Shown one piece after another: positions 55,931-64,000 of a stretch of DNA of 64,000 nucleotides (within the stretch, counting starts at the first letter, position 1; the number at the start of each line of letters is the position of its first letter). This stretch comes from Kushneria marisflavi (GTDB lineage: Bacteria; Pseudomonadota; Gammaproteobacteria; Pseudomonadales; Halomonadaceae), in the NCBI RefSeq assembly GCF_002157205.1, contig NZ_CP021358.1:2418001-2482000 (forward strand), read 5' to 3'. The notes beneath the pieces are model-generated. The model did not search any database, was not told the DNA's origin, and saw nothing but the letters and a program-made list of their open reading frames with translations. Position numbers and translations under genes: made by a program.

Positions 55931-56392
55931 GTGCCAACCAGGCAAGAAACACTGCATACGCTGATAGAACCCGCCGTCGCAGCGCTCGGCTTCGAGCTCT
56001 GGGGCATCGATTACAGTGCCCAGGGTAAGCATTCCAAGCTGGTTGTCTATATCGAACACGAAAATGGTGTTGGTGTGGATGATTGCGCCGATGTTAGTCG
56101 GCAGGTAAGTGCTCTTCTGGATGTTGAAGACCCTCTCCCCGGACAGTATCAGCTTGAAGTGTCCTCTCCCGGGATGGATCGCCCACTTTATTCCCTGTCA
56201 CATTTTGCCCGGTTTGCCGGTCACACGATTACGTTGAAGCTGCGCGCGCCCTTTGAAGGCCAGCGCCGTTTCAAGGGGCTGCTGGCAGGTGTTGATGGTG
56301 ATGAAGTGCTGCTGCAGTTCAATGACGAAGAGTATGGATTTCCTATCGAGACCATTGAGCAGGCACGTGTCGTGCCCGGGTTTGATAACTGA
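55931..56392 (+). CDS. rimP: Ribosome maturation factor RimP
   Basis: The 153-residue 30S assembly factor shows the pattern LIEPAVAALGFELWGIDYSAQGKHSKLVVYIEHENGVGVDDCADVSRQVSALLDVEDPLPGQYQLEVSSPGMDRPLY and a C-terminal Sm-like barrel. I chose GTG 55931, which has AGGAGG upstream; an in-frame ATG at 55838 lies in the terminator. First gene of the rimP-nusA-infB-rbfA-truB-rpsO-pnp group. Confidence 0.96.
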   Translation: MPTRQETLHTLIEPAVAALGFELWGIDYSAQGKHSKLVVYIEHENGVGVDDCADVSRQVSALLDVEDPLPGQYQLEVSSPGMDRPLYSLSHFARFAGHTITLKLRAPFEGQRRFKGLLAGVDGDEVLLQFNDEEYGFPIETIEQARVVPGFDN

Positions 56393-56432
56393 TGCTTGAT
56401 GACAACAAGGACTTTTCTGGCGAGGCACAGGC

Positions 56433-57917
56433 ATGAGCAAGGATATTTTGCTGGTCGTCGATGCAATATCGAATGAAAAGGGTGTCCCCCGCGACATTAT
56501 TTTCGAAGCCGTCGAGGCGGCGCTGGCCAGCGCCTCCCGCAAGCGCTACGAAGGCAAGGATGTCGACATTCGCGTGCGTATCGATCGCAATACCGGCGAT
56601 TACGACACCTTCAGGCGCTGGACTGTTGTACCTGATGAAGACTACATCACCTCGGCACGTCAGATACCGCTGGGCGCCGCAGAAGAACGCGATGAGCCTC
56701 TGGGGCTGGGCGCCGTGGTGGAAGAACAGATTGAATCGGCCGAGTTTGGTCGAATTGCTGCCCAGACAGCCAAGCAGGTCATCGTACAGAAGGTGCGTGA
56801 AGCCGAACGCGCCGAAATCGTGCGTCAGTACGCCGAGCGTGAAGGCGAGCTGGTAGGCGGAAGTGTCAAGAAAACCACACGTGATGGCCTGATCATTGAT
56901 CTGGGCGACAATGCAGAAGGTTTTCTGCCGCGCGGTGAAATGATTCCGGGCGAGCGCTATCGTCTCAACGAGCGTGTCAGGGCCCTGCTATGGCGTGTGG
57001 ATCCCGAAGCGCGCGGCGCCCAGCTGATTCTGTCCCGTACACGGCCCGAGTTTTTGGTGGAGCTGTTTACCATTGAGGTTCCCGAAATCTCGGAACAGCT
57101 GATTGAAATCAAGGGTGCGGCGCGTGATCCGGGCTCTCGTGCCAAGATTGCCGTCAAGACCAACGACCGTCGTATCGATCCTGTTGGTGCCTGTGTCGGC
57201 ATGCGTGGTTCAAGGGTTCAGGCCGTTTCGAACGAACTTCGCAACGAGCGTGTGGATATCGTGCTTTGGGACGATAATCCTGCTCAGCTGGTCATCAATG
57301 CCATGGCCCCTGCTGATGTGGCTTCCATCCTGGTGGATGAAGACACGCATGCCATGGATGTCGCGGTCGGTGAAGACAATCTGGCGCAGGCTATTGGCCG
57401 CAGTGGTCAGAACGTACGTCTGGCGAGTGAGCTGACAGGCTGGACGCTCAACGTCATGACGGAGGAGGAAGCCGAAGGGCGCCGCGAGCAGGAACTCGAC
57501 AGCTATATCGAATACTTCATCAACCATCTGGATGTTGATGAAGAGATGGCACGACTGCTGGTGGAAGAGGGCTTCACTTCGCTGGAAGAAGTGGCCTATG
57601 TCCCGCTGGAAGAGATGCTGGAAGTCGACGGCTTTGATGAGTCGCTGGTCGAAGAGCTGCGTGCGCGTGCCAAGGATGAATTGCTCAATCTGGCGATCAA
57701 ATCCGAAGAAGAACTGGACGGCACCGCGCCCGCCGAGGATCTGCTCTCGATGGAGGGTATGGATCAGCATCTTGCCTACCGACTGGCCGGGCGAGGAATT
57801 ATCACCATGGAAGATCTTGCCGAGCAGTCCATTGAAGACCTCAAGGATATTGAGGGAATGGATGAAGAACGCGCAGCGGCACTGATCATGACGGCCCGGG
57901 CGCCGTGGTTCGAATAA
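56433..57917 (+). CDS. nusA: Transcription termination/antitermination factor NusA
   Basis: The 494-residue protein has an N-terminal RNAP-binding domain ([24 protein letters not shown]), S1 domain (about 135-200, [19 protein letters not shown]), two KH domains ([21 protein letters not shown] and [18 protein letters not shown]) and two acidic C-terminal repeats (about 365-494) as in E. coli. 40 nt after rimP. Confidence 0.98.
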   Translation: MSKDILLVVDAISNEKGVPRDIIFEAVEAALASASRKRYEGKDVDIRVRIDRNTGDYDTFRRWTVVPDEDYITSARQIPLGAAEERDEPLGLGAVVEEQIESAEFGRIAAQTAKQVIVQKVREAERAEIVRQYAEREGELVGGSVKKTTRDGLIIDLGDNAEGFLPRGEMIPGERYRLNERVRALLWRVDPEARGAQLILSRTRPEFLVELFTIEVPEISEQLIEIKGAARDPGSRAKIAVKTNDRRIDPVGACVGMRGSRVQAVSNELRNERVDIVLWDDNPAQLVINAMAPADVASILVDEDTHAMDVAVGEDNLAQAIGRSGQNVRLASELTGWTLNVMTEEEAEGRREQELDSYIEYFINHLDVDEEMARLLVEEGFTSLEEVAYVPLEEMLEVDGFDESLVEELRARAKDELLNLAIKSEEELDGTAPAEDLLSMEGMDQHLAYRLAGRGIITMEDLAEQSIEDLKDIEGMDEERAAALIMTARAPWFE

Positions 57918-57958
57918 TCCATCGTATCGCGACAGGTCACGGGTTCAGGAGGTCATAA

Positions 57959-60484
57959 ATGGCAGAAACAACAGTCAAGGAATTTGCCGGCAAGGTGGGG
58001 CGTGATGTCAGCCGCCTGCTGGAGCAGATGAGCGAAGCAGGTCTGCCTCACAAGGCAGAAAATGATGCCGTTTCGGAAGAAGACAAGCAGAAGCTGCTCG
58101 ATTATCTCACCAAAAGCCACGGCGGCGCTGGTGCACGCGGTAACAAGAACCGCATTACCATGACGCGCAAGACGCGCAGCAAGATTCGCACCGGCGATGG
58201 TCGCAACAAGACCATCGAGGTGCAGGTTCGTAAAAAGCGTACCTACGTCAAGCGTGGCGACGAGGAAAACGGCGAGCAGGAGTCTCAGGATCAGGCGCCC
58301 GCGGCCGAGCAGACCGGCAATGCCGCGGCACCGACAGCATCTGAAGCGCCTGCACAGGCCGCAACAGAAGCAGCGACTGCCGAGTCGACAGCACCTGTCA
58401 CCGAAACGACCGCGAGCAACGCCGCACCGGTAGAAGCTGCCGTTGTTGCGCCTTCGGAAGATACCGGCGACAGCGCGCCTGCCGTTGAAGCGCCTCCCCG
58501 CGAGCCGCGCAATGACAACAGTCGTCGTACTGCTCGTCGCGGAGAAGGTGGCAAGTCAGCGGGTGGTCGTCGTGACGAACGTCGCGATGATGCCGATGAG
58601 CGTAGCGAGCGCAACGAACGCAAGCGTGGCGGCAAAAAGGTCAAGCGTGCCGAGCAGCGCCGTGGCAGCCGTCGTGGCGGCAGCGGTCGCAGCGACAACG
58701 CACATGGCTTCCAGAAGCCGGTTCAAAATATCGTCCGCGAAGTGCCGATCCCTGAATCCATCAGCGTGGCAGACCTTGCCGACAAGATGGCCATCAAGGC
58801 CAACGAAGTCATCAAGGCCATGTTCAAGATGGGCGCAGCCGTCACCATCAACCAGACCATCGATCAGGATACTGCCGCGATCGTGGTTGAAGAGATGGGA
58901 CATACGCCCAAGCTGGTGAAGGAAGACGCACTCGAGACGGAAGTACTCGAGAACATCTCCTACGAAGGCGAACAGATCACGCGTGCGCCGGTCGTTACCG
59001 TCATGGGTCACGTTGACCACGGCAAGACCTCGCTGCTGGACTACATTCGCCGTACAAAGGTTGCCACCGGTGAAGCCGGCGGTATCACCCAGCATATCGG
59101 TGCCTATCACGTCGAGCATGAAAACGGTGATGTGACCTTCCTCGACACCCCCGGCCACGCTGCCTTTACGGCCATGCGTGCACGTGGTGCACAGGCCACG
59201 GACGTCGTTATCCTCGTGGTGGCAGCCGATGACGGTGTCATGCCGCAGACAGTTGAGGCCATCGAGCATGCCAAGGCCGCGGGTGTCCCGCTGGTCGTGG
59301 CGGTCAACAAGATCGACAAGGCTGGTGCTGATCCGGATCGTGTCCGCAACGAGCTGTCTCAGCGCGGTGTGATTTCGGAAGAGTGGGGCGGTGATACCCA
59401 GTTCGTTCATGTTTCTGCCAAAAGCGGTGAAAACATTGATGGACTGCTGGAAGCCGTTCTGCTGGTCTCCGAAGTTCTGGAGCTCAAGGCGGTTCCCGAG
59501 GCACCCGGCAAGGGTGTTGTGGTCGAGTCCCGTCTGGATCGCGGCCGTGGCCCGGTCGCCACCGTACTGGTACAAAACGGAACGCTCAAAAAGGGCGACG
59601 TGGTATTGGCCGGTCTCCATTACGGTCGCGTACGTGCGCTGGTCAACGAGCTGGGCAAGCAGGTCGATGAAGCCGGACCTTCCATGCCGGTCGAGATTCT
59701 TGGTCTGGGCGGTACGCCGGAAGCCGGTGATGACTTCATGGTCGTGGCCGATGAGAAGAAGGCGCGTGAAGTGGCCAACTTCCGTCAGGGCAAGTATCGC
59801 GAAGTGCGTCTGGCACGCCAGCAGAAGGCCAAGCTGGAGAACATGTTCAGCCAGATGGGTCAGGACGAAACCGCAACGGTCAACATCGTACTCAAGGCCG
59901 ACGTGCAGGGCTCGCTGGAAGCCATTCGCGGCGCACTTGAAGAGCTGTCGACTGATGAAGTCAAGGTGGCTGTGGTTTCCTCAGGTGTGGGCGGCATTAC
60001 CGAAACCGACACCAACCTGGCCGTGGCCTCGAATGCCATCATCGTTGGCTTCAACGTCCGTGCCGATGCCTCTTCACGTGAAATCGTCGAGCGTGAAGGC
60101 CTGGATCTGCGCTACTACAGCGTCATCTATCAGCTTATCGATGAGGTCAAGCTGGCGATGAGCGGTATGCTGGCGCCGGAATGGCGTGAAGACATCGTGG
60201 GTGTGGCCGAGGTTCGTGACGTCTTCCGCGCTCCGAAAATCGGCGCTGTCGCCGGTTGCATGGTAATTGAAGGCAACGTACACCGGAACAAGCGTATCCG
60301 TGTCCTGCGTGAAAACGTGGTGGTCTATGAAGGGGAGCTGGAATCCCTGCGCCGCTTCAAGGACGACGTCAGCGAAGTGCGTAACGGCATGGAGTGCGGC
60401 ATCGGCGTACGTAACTACAATGATGTCCAGGTCGGTGACAAGATCGAAGTCTTCGACCAGATCGAGGTTCAGCGCTCCCTGTGA
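57959..60484 (+). CDS. infB: Translation initiation factor IF-2
   Basis: GTPase that delivers fMet-tRNA to the 30S subunit. The 841 residues comprise an N-terminal IF2 helical domain, an Ala/Glu/Pro-rich linker and an Arg/Gly-rich basic linker (about 80-250), a second N-domain, the G domain with [14 protein letters not shown] (about 347-360), DTPGHAAF and NKIDK, then domains II-IV with the fMet-binding C-terminus. 41 nt after nusA. Confidence 0.98.
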   Translation: MAETTVKEFAGKVGRDVSRLLEQMSEAGLPHKAENDAVSEEDKQKLLDYLTKSHGGAGARGNKNRITMTRKTRSKIRTGDGRNKTIEVQVRKKRTYVKRGDEENGEQESQDQAPAAEQTGNAAAPTASEAPAQAATEAATAESTAPVTETTASNAAPVEAAVVAPSEDTGDSAPAVEAPPREPRNDNSRRTARRGEGGKSAGGRRDERRDDADERSERNERKRGGKKVKRAEQRRGSRRGGSGRSDNAHGFQKPVQNIVREVPIPESISVADLADKMAIKANEVIKAMFKMGAAVTINQTIDQDTAAIVVEEMGHTPKLVKEDALETEVLENISYEGEQITRAPVVTVMGHVDHGKTSLLDYIRRTKVATGEAGGITQHIGAYHVEHENGDVTFLDTPGHAAFTAMRARGAQATDVVILVVAADDGVMPQTVEAIEHAKAAGVPLVVAVNKIDKAGADPDRVRNELSQRGVISEEWGGDTQFVHVSAKSGENIDGLLEAVLLVSEVLELKAVPEAPGKGVVVESRLDRGRGPVATVLVQNGTLKKGDVVLAGLHYGRVRALVNELGKQVDEAGPSMPVEILGLGGTPEAGDDFMVVADEKKAREVANFRQGKYREVRLARQQKAKLENMFSQMGQDETATVNIVLKADVQGSLEAIRGALEELSTDEVKVAVVSSGVGGITETDTNLAVASNAIIVGFNVRADASSREIVEREGLDLRYYSVIYQLIDEVKLAMSGMLAPEWREDIVGVAEVRDVFRAPKIGAVAGCMVIEGNVHRNKRIRVLRENVVVYEGELESLRRFKDDVSEVRNGMECGIGVRNYNDVQVGDKIEVFDQIEVQRSL

Positions 60485-60511
60485 GCGCTGCACCCATGAC
60501 GGGAGCGATTC

Positions 60512-60916
60512 ATGCGTGAATTCAGTCGTACGGATCGGGTAGGCGAGCAGCTGGCCCACGAGCTGGCGCAGCTGATCCAGCGTGAAGTCAAGGATCCCCG
60601 GCTGGGCATGGTGACGGTGACGTCGGCCGATGTCAGTCGTGATCTGGGCTATGCCGATGTTCACGTCACTCTGATGGGTGAAAATGATCCGGAGCGCATT
60701 CGTGAGAATCTGGCCGTGCTCAAGCGCGCCAGCGGATTTCTCAGATCCCGCGTTGCCCGGACCATGAAGCTCAGGCATGTGCCCGAGCTTCGCTTTCACT
60801 TTGACGAGTCCGTCAGCCGCGGTCATGCGCTATCAAGTCTGATCGAGCGTGCCGTGCAGTCCGATCGTGATCGTGCCCCGGAAGAGGACGATGAGGATTC
60901 GGAGCGTCGCGACTGA
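60512..60916 (+). CDS. rbfA: Ribosome-binding factor A
   Basis: The 134-residue KH-type 30S maturation and cold-adaptation factor shows RVGEQLAHELAQLIQREVKDPRLGMVTVTSADVSRDLGYADVHVTLMG, FLRSRVARTMKLRHVPELRFHFDESV and an acidic tail. Its stop overlaps the truB start by one base (TGATG). Confidence 0.97.
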   Translation: MREFSRTDRVGEQLAHELAQLIQREVKDPRLGMVTVTSADVSRDLGYADVHVTLMGENDPERIRENLAVLKRASGFLRSRVARTMKLRHVPELRFHFDESVSRGHALSSLIERAVQSDRDRAPEEDDEDSERRD

Positions 60917-61836
60917 TGGCAAGGCGACGTCGCGGGAGGCCTATTGATGGCGTGCTTTTGCTGGATAAAGGCGAAGGTGTGACGTCAAACCGTGCACTGC
61001 AACAGGTGCGCAGGCTCTTCCAGGCACAAAAGGCCGGGCATACCGGTACGCTGGACCCCATGGCGACCGGGCTTCTGCCTATCTGTCTGGGTGAGGCGAC
61101 CAAGTTTTCATCCTGGCTGCTGGATGCTGACAAGCGCTATCTGGCGGATGTTCGTCTGGGCGCCGTGACCGACACCGGTGATCGTGAAGGCGCGATACTC
61201 AAGGAGTGTGCCGTTCCTTCCTTGAGCGATGGTGATATCGAAAGCGCGCTGTCCGGTTTTCTGGGCGAGATCGATCAGGTGCCGCCGATGTATTCGGCAC
61301 TCAAGCATCAGGGACGTCCGCTTTACGAGCACGCTCGTGCCGGAAGAGAGATTGCGCGTGCACCCAGACGTGTGAGCATTTATGATATCGCGCTCACATC
61401 ACGGTATGCGCAGGGCTTCTCGCTGGATGTCAGCGTCAGCAAGGGCACCTACATTCGTACTCTGGCCGAGGATCTCGGTGAGTGGCTCGGTTGTGGCGCG
61501 CATCTTGAGGGGCTGCGTCGGCTGAGAACCGGTCCCTTTGATGACAGCAACATGCTTGATATCGAGGCGCTCGAGTCCATGAGCGATGAGCAGCGTCTTG
61601 AAAGGTTGCTGCCCGTGGATGCGCTGATCAGTCATCTTCCGGCACTGAGTACCGATGATGACGGGGCGCGTCGTATTCTGCAGGGGCAGCCTATTGCTCT
61701 TGAGACGCTTGAGCTGACCGAGGGTAGTGTTGCCAGGCTCTATCATGACCAAAGCCTTCTGGGCGTGGTCACCATCAGCGGGTCGGGGCAGTGTTCGCCT
61801 CGCCGGCTGATCAATACTGCCGACGAGCGTCGGTAG
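60916..61836 (+). CDS. truB: tRNA pseudouridine-55 synthase
   Basis: Makes psi55 in the T-loop of tRNAs. The 306 residues show GVLLLDKGEGVTSNRALQQVRRLF, the catalytic GHTGTLDPMATGLLPICLG (Asp), DKRYLADVRLG, QVPPMYSALKHQGRPLYEHAR and KGTYIRTLAEDLGEWLG, with a short C-terminal PUA-like domain. It overlaps rbfA. Confidence 0.97.
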   Translation: MARRRRGRPIDGVLLLDKGEGVTSNRALQQVRRLFQAQKAGHTGTLDPMATGLLPICLGEATKFSSWLLDADKRYLADVRLGAVTDTGDREGAILKECAVPSLSDGDIESALSGFLGEIDQVPPMYSALKHQGRPLYEHARAGREIARAPRRVSIYDIALTSRYAQGFSLDVSVSKGTYIRTLAEDLGEWLGCGAHLEGLRRLRTGPFDDSNMLDIEALESMSDEQRLERLLPVDALISHLPALSTDDDGARRILQGQPIALETLELTEGSVARLYHDQSLLGVVTISGSGQCSPRRLINTADERR

Positions 61837-61911
61837 GGTTCGCGAAGACTGCAAATATGCGTGGTCTTCGACATTTATCAATGCTTAGGCATATTAAACT
61901 GGAGAAGTAAC

Positions 61912-62181
61912 ATGGCACTGACTGCCGAACGCAAGGCCGAAATCGTCAAGGAATTCGCCACTGCCGAGAACGACACCGGTTCGCCGGAAGTTCAGATTGC
62001 TCTGCTGACTGACAACATCGTCACGCTGCAGAGCCACTTCAAGGATCACAAGCAGGACCACCACTCGCGTCGTGGTCTGATCCGCATGGTTAACCAGCGC
62101 CGCAAGCTGCTGGACTACCTCAAGCGCAAAAATTTTGATCGCTACCAGCAGATCATTTCTCGTCTGGGCCTGCGTCGCTGA
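61912..62181 (+). CDS. rpsO: 30S ribosomal protein S15
   Basis: The 89-residue all-helical protein shows [70 protein letters not shown], a full match to S15. ATG 61912 has GGAGAAG upstream. A terminator separates it from pnp, as in E. coli. Confidence 0.99.
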   Translation: MALTAERKAEIVKEFATAENDTGSPEVQIALLTDNIVTLQSHFKDHKQDHHSRRGLIRMVNQRRKLLDYLKRKNFDRYQQIISRLGLRR

Positions 62182-62208
62182 TTGCGTCGCCATTCCGGTA
62201 CGAACTGA

Positions 62209-62243
62209 CAGGCGGCTCCCCTTTCGGGAGCCGCCTGTTTTTT
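62209..62243 (+). terminator. Terminator between rpsO and pnp
   Basis: CAGGCGGCTCCC / GGGAGCCGCCTG, a 12-bp perfect stem with a 5-nt loop and six T, 28 nt after rpsO. E. coli has an equivalent attenuating terminator here. Confidence 0.93.
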
Positions 62244-62336
62244 ATGGTGCCGGTCGGGTGAGAGTGACACCTGGGGCGTTTGATTTTAAGATGGCATTGA
62301 AAGCAGATGAATGGTTTACGAGAAAAGGACAGCGCA

Positions 62337-64000
62337 TTGAACGCGGTTAAAAAGACATTTCAATACGGCAATCACAGCGTCACGCTGGAAACAGGCCGTC
62401 TGGCTCGCCAGGCTACCGGTAGCGTACTGGTCACCATGGACAACACAGTCGTGCTGTGCACGGTCGTGGCCCGCAAGGACCCCAAACCCGGTCAGGATTT
62501 CTTTCCCCTGTCCGTGCATTACCAGGAAAAGACCTATTCGGTCGGCAAGATCCCTGGCGGCTTTTTCAAGCGTGAAGGGCGTCCCAGTGAGAAGGAGACG
62601 CTGACCTCGCGTCTGATCGATCGCCCGATCCGCCCGCTGTTTCCCAAGGGCTTCATGAACGAAGTGCAGGTCGTCTGTACGGTACTCTCGGCAGAGCGGC
62701 ATCAGGATCCTGATATCGCAGCCATGCTGGGGACCTCGGCGGCGCTGGCGATCTCCGGTGTGCCCTTTGCCGGCCCGATCGGCGCGGCACGCGTGGCGTT
62801 TACCAACGAGCGCGGCTATTTCATCAACCCCACTCAGGAAGAGCTGCAGGCATCCGAGCTCGACATGGTCGTGGCCGGTACCGAAAAGGCCGTGCTGATG
62901 GTCGAGTCCGAGGCCAGAGAGCTCTCCGAAGATGAAATGCTTGGCGCCGTCCTGTTTGCTCATGAAGAGATGCAGGTGGCCATCAAGGCCATCAACGAAT
63001 TCGTGAGCGAAGGTGGCAAGGCCAAATGGGACTGGCAGCCGCAGTCCGAAAACGCAGCGCTCAAGGATGCACTGGCCAGCGGATATGAAGCCGGCATCGG
63101 TGAGGCCTATCGGATTACCGACAAGATGGCCCGCCAGGATCGTTTGAGTGAGCTCAAGACTCAGGCGAAGGCCCAGCTCTGTGAAGGCGACGCCGCGCTT
63201 TATAGCAGCGAAGACGTCAGCAATGGCTTTGCCAAACTCGAAAAGCGTATCGTGCGTGAGCGCGTGCTTAACGGCGAGCCGCGTATCGATGGGCGTGATC
63301 ATGCCACCGTTCGCGCGCTTGATATCGAAGTTGGTGCACTGCCCCGCACGCATGGCTCTGCCATCTTCACGCGCGGTGAAACCCAGGCCATCGTCACCAC
63401 AACACTGGGTACCACCCGCGATGCGCAGCTGGTTGAAGGTCTTGATGGCGAGCGCCACGATCGCTTCATGCTGCACTACAACTTCCCGCCCTACAGCGTA
63501 GGCGAAGCCGGCTTTATTGGCTCGCCGAAGCGTCGTGAGATCGGTCATGGCCGTCTGGCGCGCCGTGGTGTTGCTGCCATGCTGCCCTCGGCCGACGACT
63601 TCCCGTATTCGATCCGTGTGGTCTCAGAGATCACCGAGTCCAACGGTTCAAGCTCGATGGCGTCCGTCTGCGGTTCTTCGCTGGCGCTGATGGATGCCGG
63701 TGTACCGTTGAAGGCGCCGGTGGCCGGTATCGCCATGGGTCTGGTCAAGGAAAACGATCGCTTCGCCGTTTTGACCGATATCCTGGGTGACGAGGACCAT
63801 CTTGGCGACATGGACTTCAAGGTAGCGGGTTCCGTTGACGGGATCACCGCGCTGCAGATGGACATCAAGATCGAAGGGATCAACGAAGAAATCATGGAAA
63901 AGGCGCTCGAGCAGGCCTTCCATGCGCGCCAGCATATCCTGGTCGAAATGAATCGCGTGATCGCGCAGAGCCGTGGCGAAGTGGCAGAGCATGCGCCCAC
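62337..64000 (+). CDS. pnp: Polyribonucleotide nucleotidyltransferase (PNPase), 5' part
   Basis: Phosphorolytic 3'-5' exoribonuclease of the RNA degradosome. About 554 of an expected 700 residues are present; the gene runs off the right edge, so the KH and S1 domains are not seen. The N-terminus [26 protein letters not shown] is standard. The first RNase PH domain carries [31 protein letters not shown], a helical domain follows, then the second RNase PH domain ([48 protein letters not shown]). The only plausible start is TTG 62337 behind AAGGAC; there is no in-frame ATG near the N-terminus. Confidence 0.97.
   Translation, partial: MNAVKKTFQYGNHSVTLETGRLARQATGSVLVTMDNTVVLCTVVARKDPKPGQDFFPLSVHYQEKTYSVGKIPGGFFKREGRPSEKETLTSRLIDRPIRPLFPKGFMNEVQVVCTVLSAERHQDPDIAAMLGTSAALAISGVPFAGPIGAARVAFTNERGYFINPTQEELQASELDMVVAGTEKAVLMVESEARELSEDEMLGAVLFAHEEMQVAIKAINEFVSEGGKAKWDWQPQSENAALKDALASGYEAGIGEAYRITDKMARQDRLSELKTQAKAQLCEGDAALYSSEDVSNGFAKLEKRIVRERVLNGEPRIDGRDHATVRALDIEVGALPRTHGSAIFTRGETQAIVTTTLGTTRDAQLVEGLDGERHDRFMLHYNFPPYSVGEAGFIGSPKRREIGHGRLARRGVAAMLPSADDFPYSIRVVSEITESNGSSSMASVCGSSLALMDAGVPLKAPVAGIAMGLVKENDRFAVLTDILGDEDHLGDMDFKVAGSVDGITALQMDIKIEGINEEIMEKALEQAFHARQHILVEMNRVIAQSRGEVAEHAP

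Noticed and set aside
62316..63548. 410-codon minus-strand frame opposite pnp
   Set aside because: Shadow of the pnp coding sequence, which begins with TTG and is therefore easy to miss.

Overview
This window looks like a chromosomal core region of a gammaproteobacterium in or near the Halomonadaceae (Halomonas/Kushneria type). I infer this from gene order, moderately high GC, acidic proteins and Pseudomonas/Halomonas-like runs of genes: smpB-ratA-rnfH-bamE-fur-recN-grpE-dnaK-dnaJ, dapB-carA-carB-greA-yhbY-(rlmE)-ftsH-folP-glmM-tpiA-secG, and tRNA-Leu/tRNA-fMet-rimP-nusA-infB-rbfA-truB-rpsO-pnp. No database search was possible, so the genus is an inference.

Layout. 0-0.3 kb: end of an rRNA operon (23S-5S spacer, 5S, terminator). 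0.3-10.5 kb: hisC, a membrane sulfatase-fold protein, an old yellow enzyme, an NlpE-like lipoprotein, radA, the selenium pair selD-mnmH, a glutamine-amidotransferase-like protein lacking its cysteine, an alkyltransferase-like DNA repair protein and a DUF416 protein. 10.5-17.5 kb: hisBHAF operon (minus strand), AsmA-like protein, mutY, yggX. 17.5-22.2 kb: a tRNA Phe-Gln-Thr cluster, a cold-shock gene with a long leader, three lineage-specific genes (Yip1 membrane protein, orphan membrane-anchored protein, TupA-like ATP-grasp), an AT-rich gap and tmRNA. 22.2-30.6 kb: smpB to dnaJ, with visible SOS (LexA-type) and heat-shock (sigma-32-type) control sites. 30.6-42.4 kb: an accessory block between dnaJ and dapB, which are neighbours in Pseudomonas-type genomes. 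It carries ohr, an RlpA-like lipoprotein, a Fur-box-preceded ABC importer for iron complexes, an NAD-dependent molybdenum formate dehydrogenase (fdsGBA-fdsD) with a divergent ModE/LysR-like regulator, and a phytase-esterase-like lipoprotein. 42.5-64 kb: the core block dapB to pnp; pnp runs off the right edge.

The genes fall into coherent groups: histidine synthesis, selenium use for tRNA modification rather than selenocysteine, iron and oxidative stress (fur, yggX, mutY, ohr, Fur-box importer), protein folding and ribosome rescue (dnaKJ-grpE, smpB-ssrA), formate oxidation, and transcription/translation/RNA decay.

The most unusual observation is that rlmE (23S rRNA 2'-O-methyltransferase), normally intact upstream of ftsH, is a decayed pseudogene with several frameshifts, an in-frame stop and loss of the catalytic lysine. 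I found no CRISPR array, insertion sequence, prophage or clearly new multigene defence system. The least explained parts are the 18.5-21.7 kb segment beside tmRNA and the 30.6-42.4 kb insertion.
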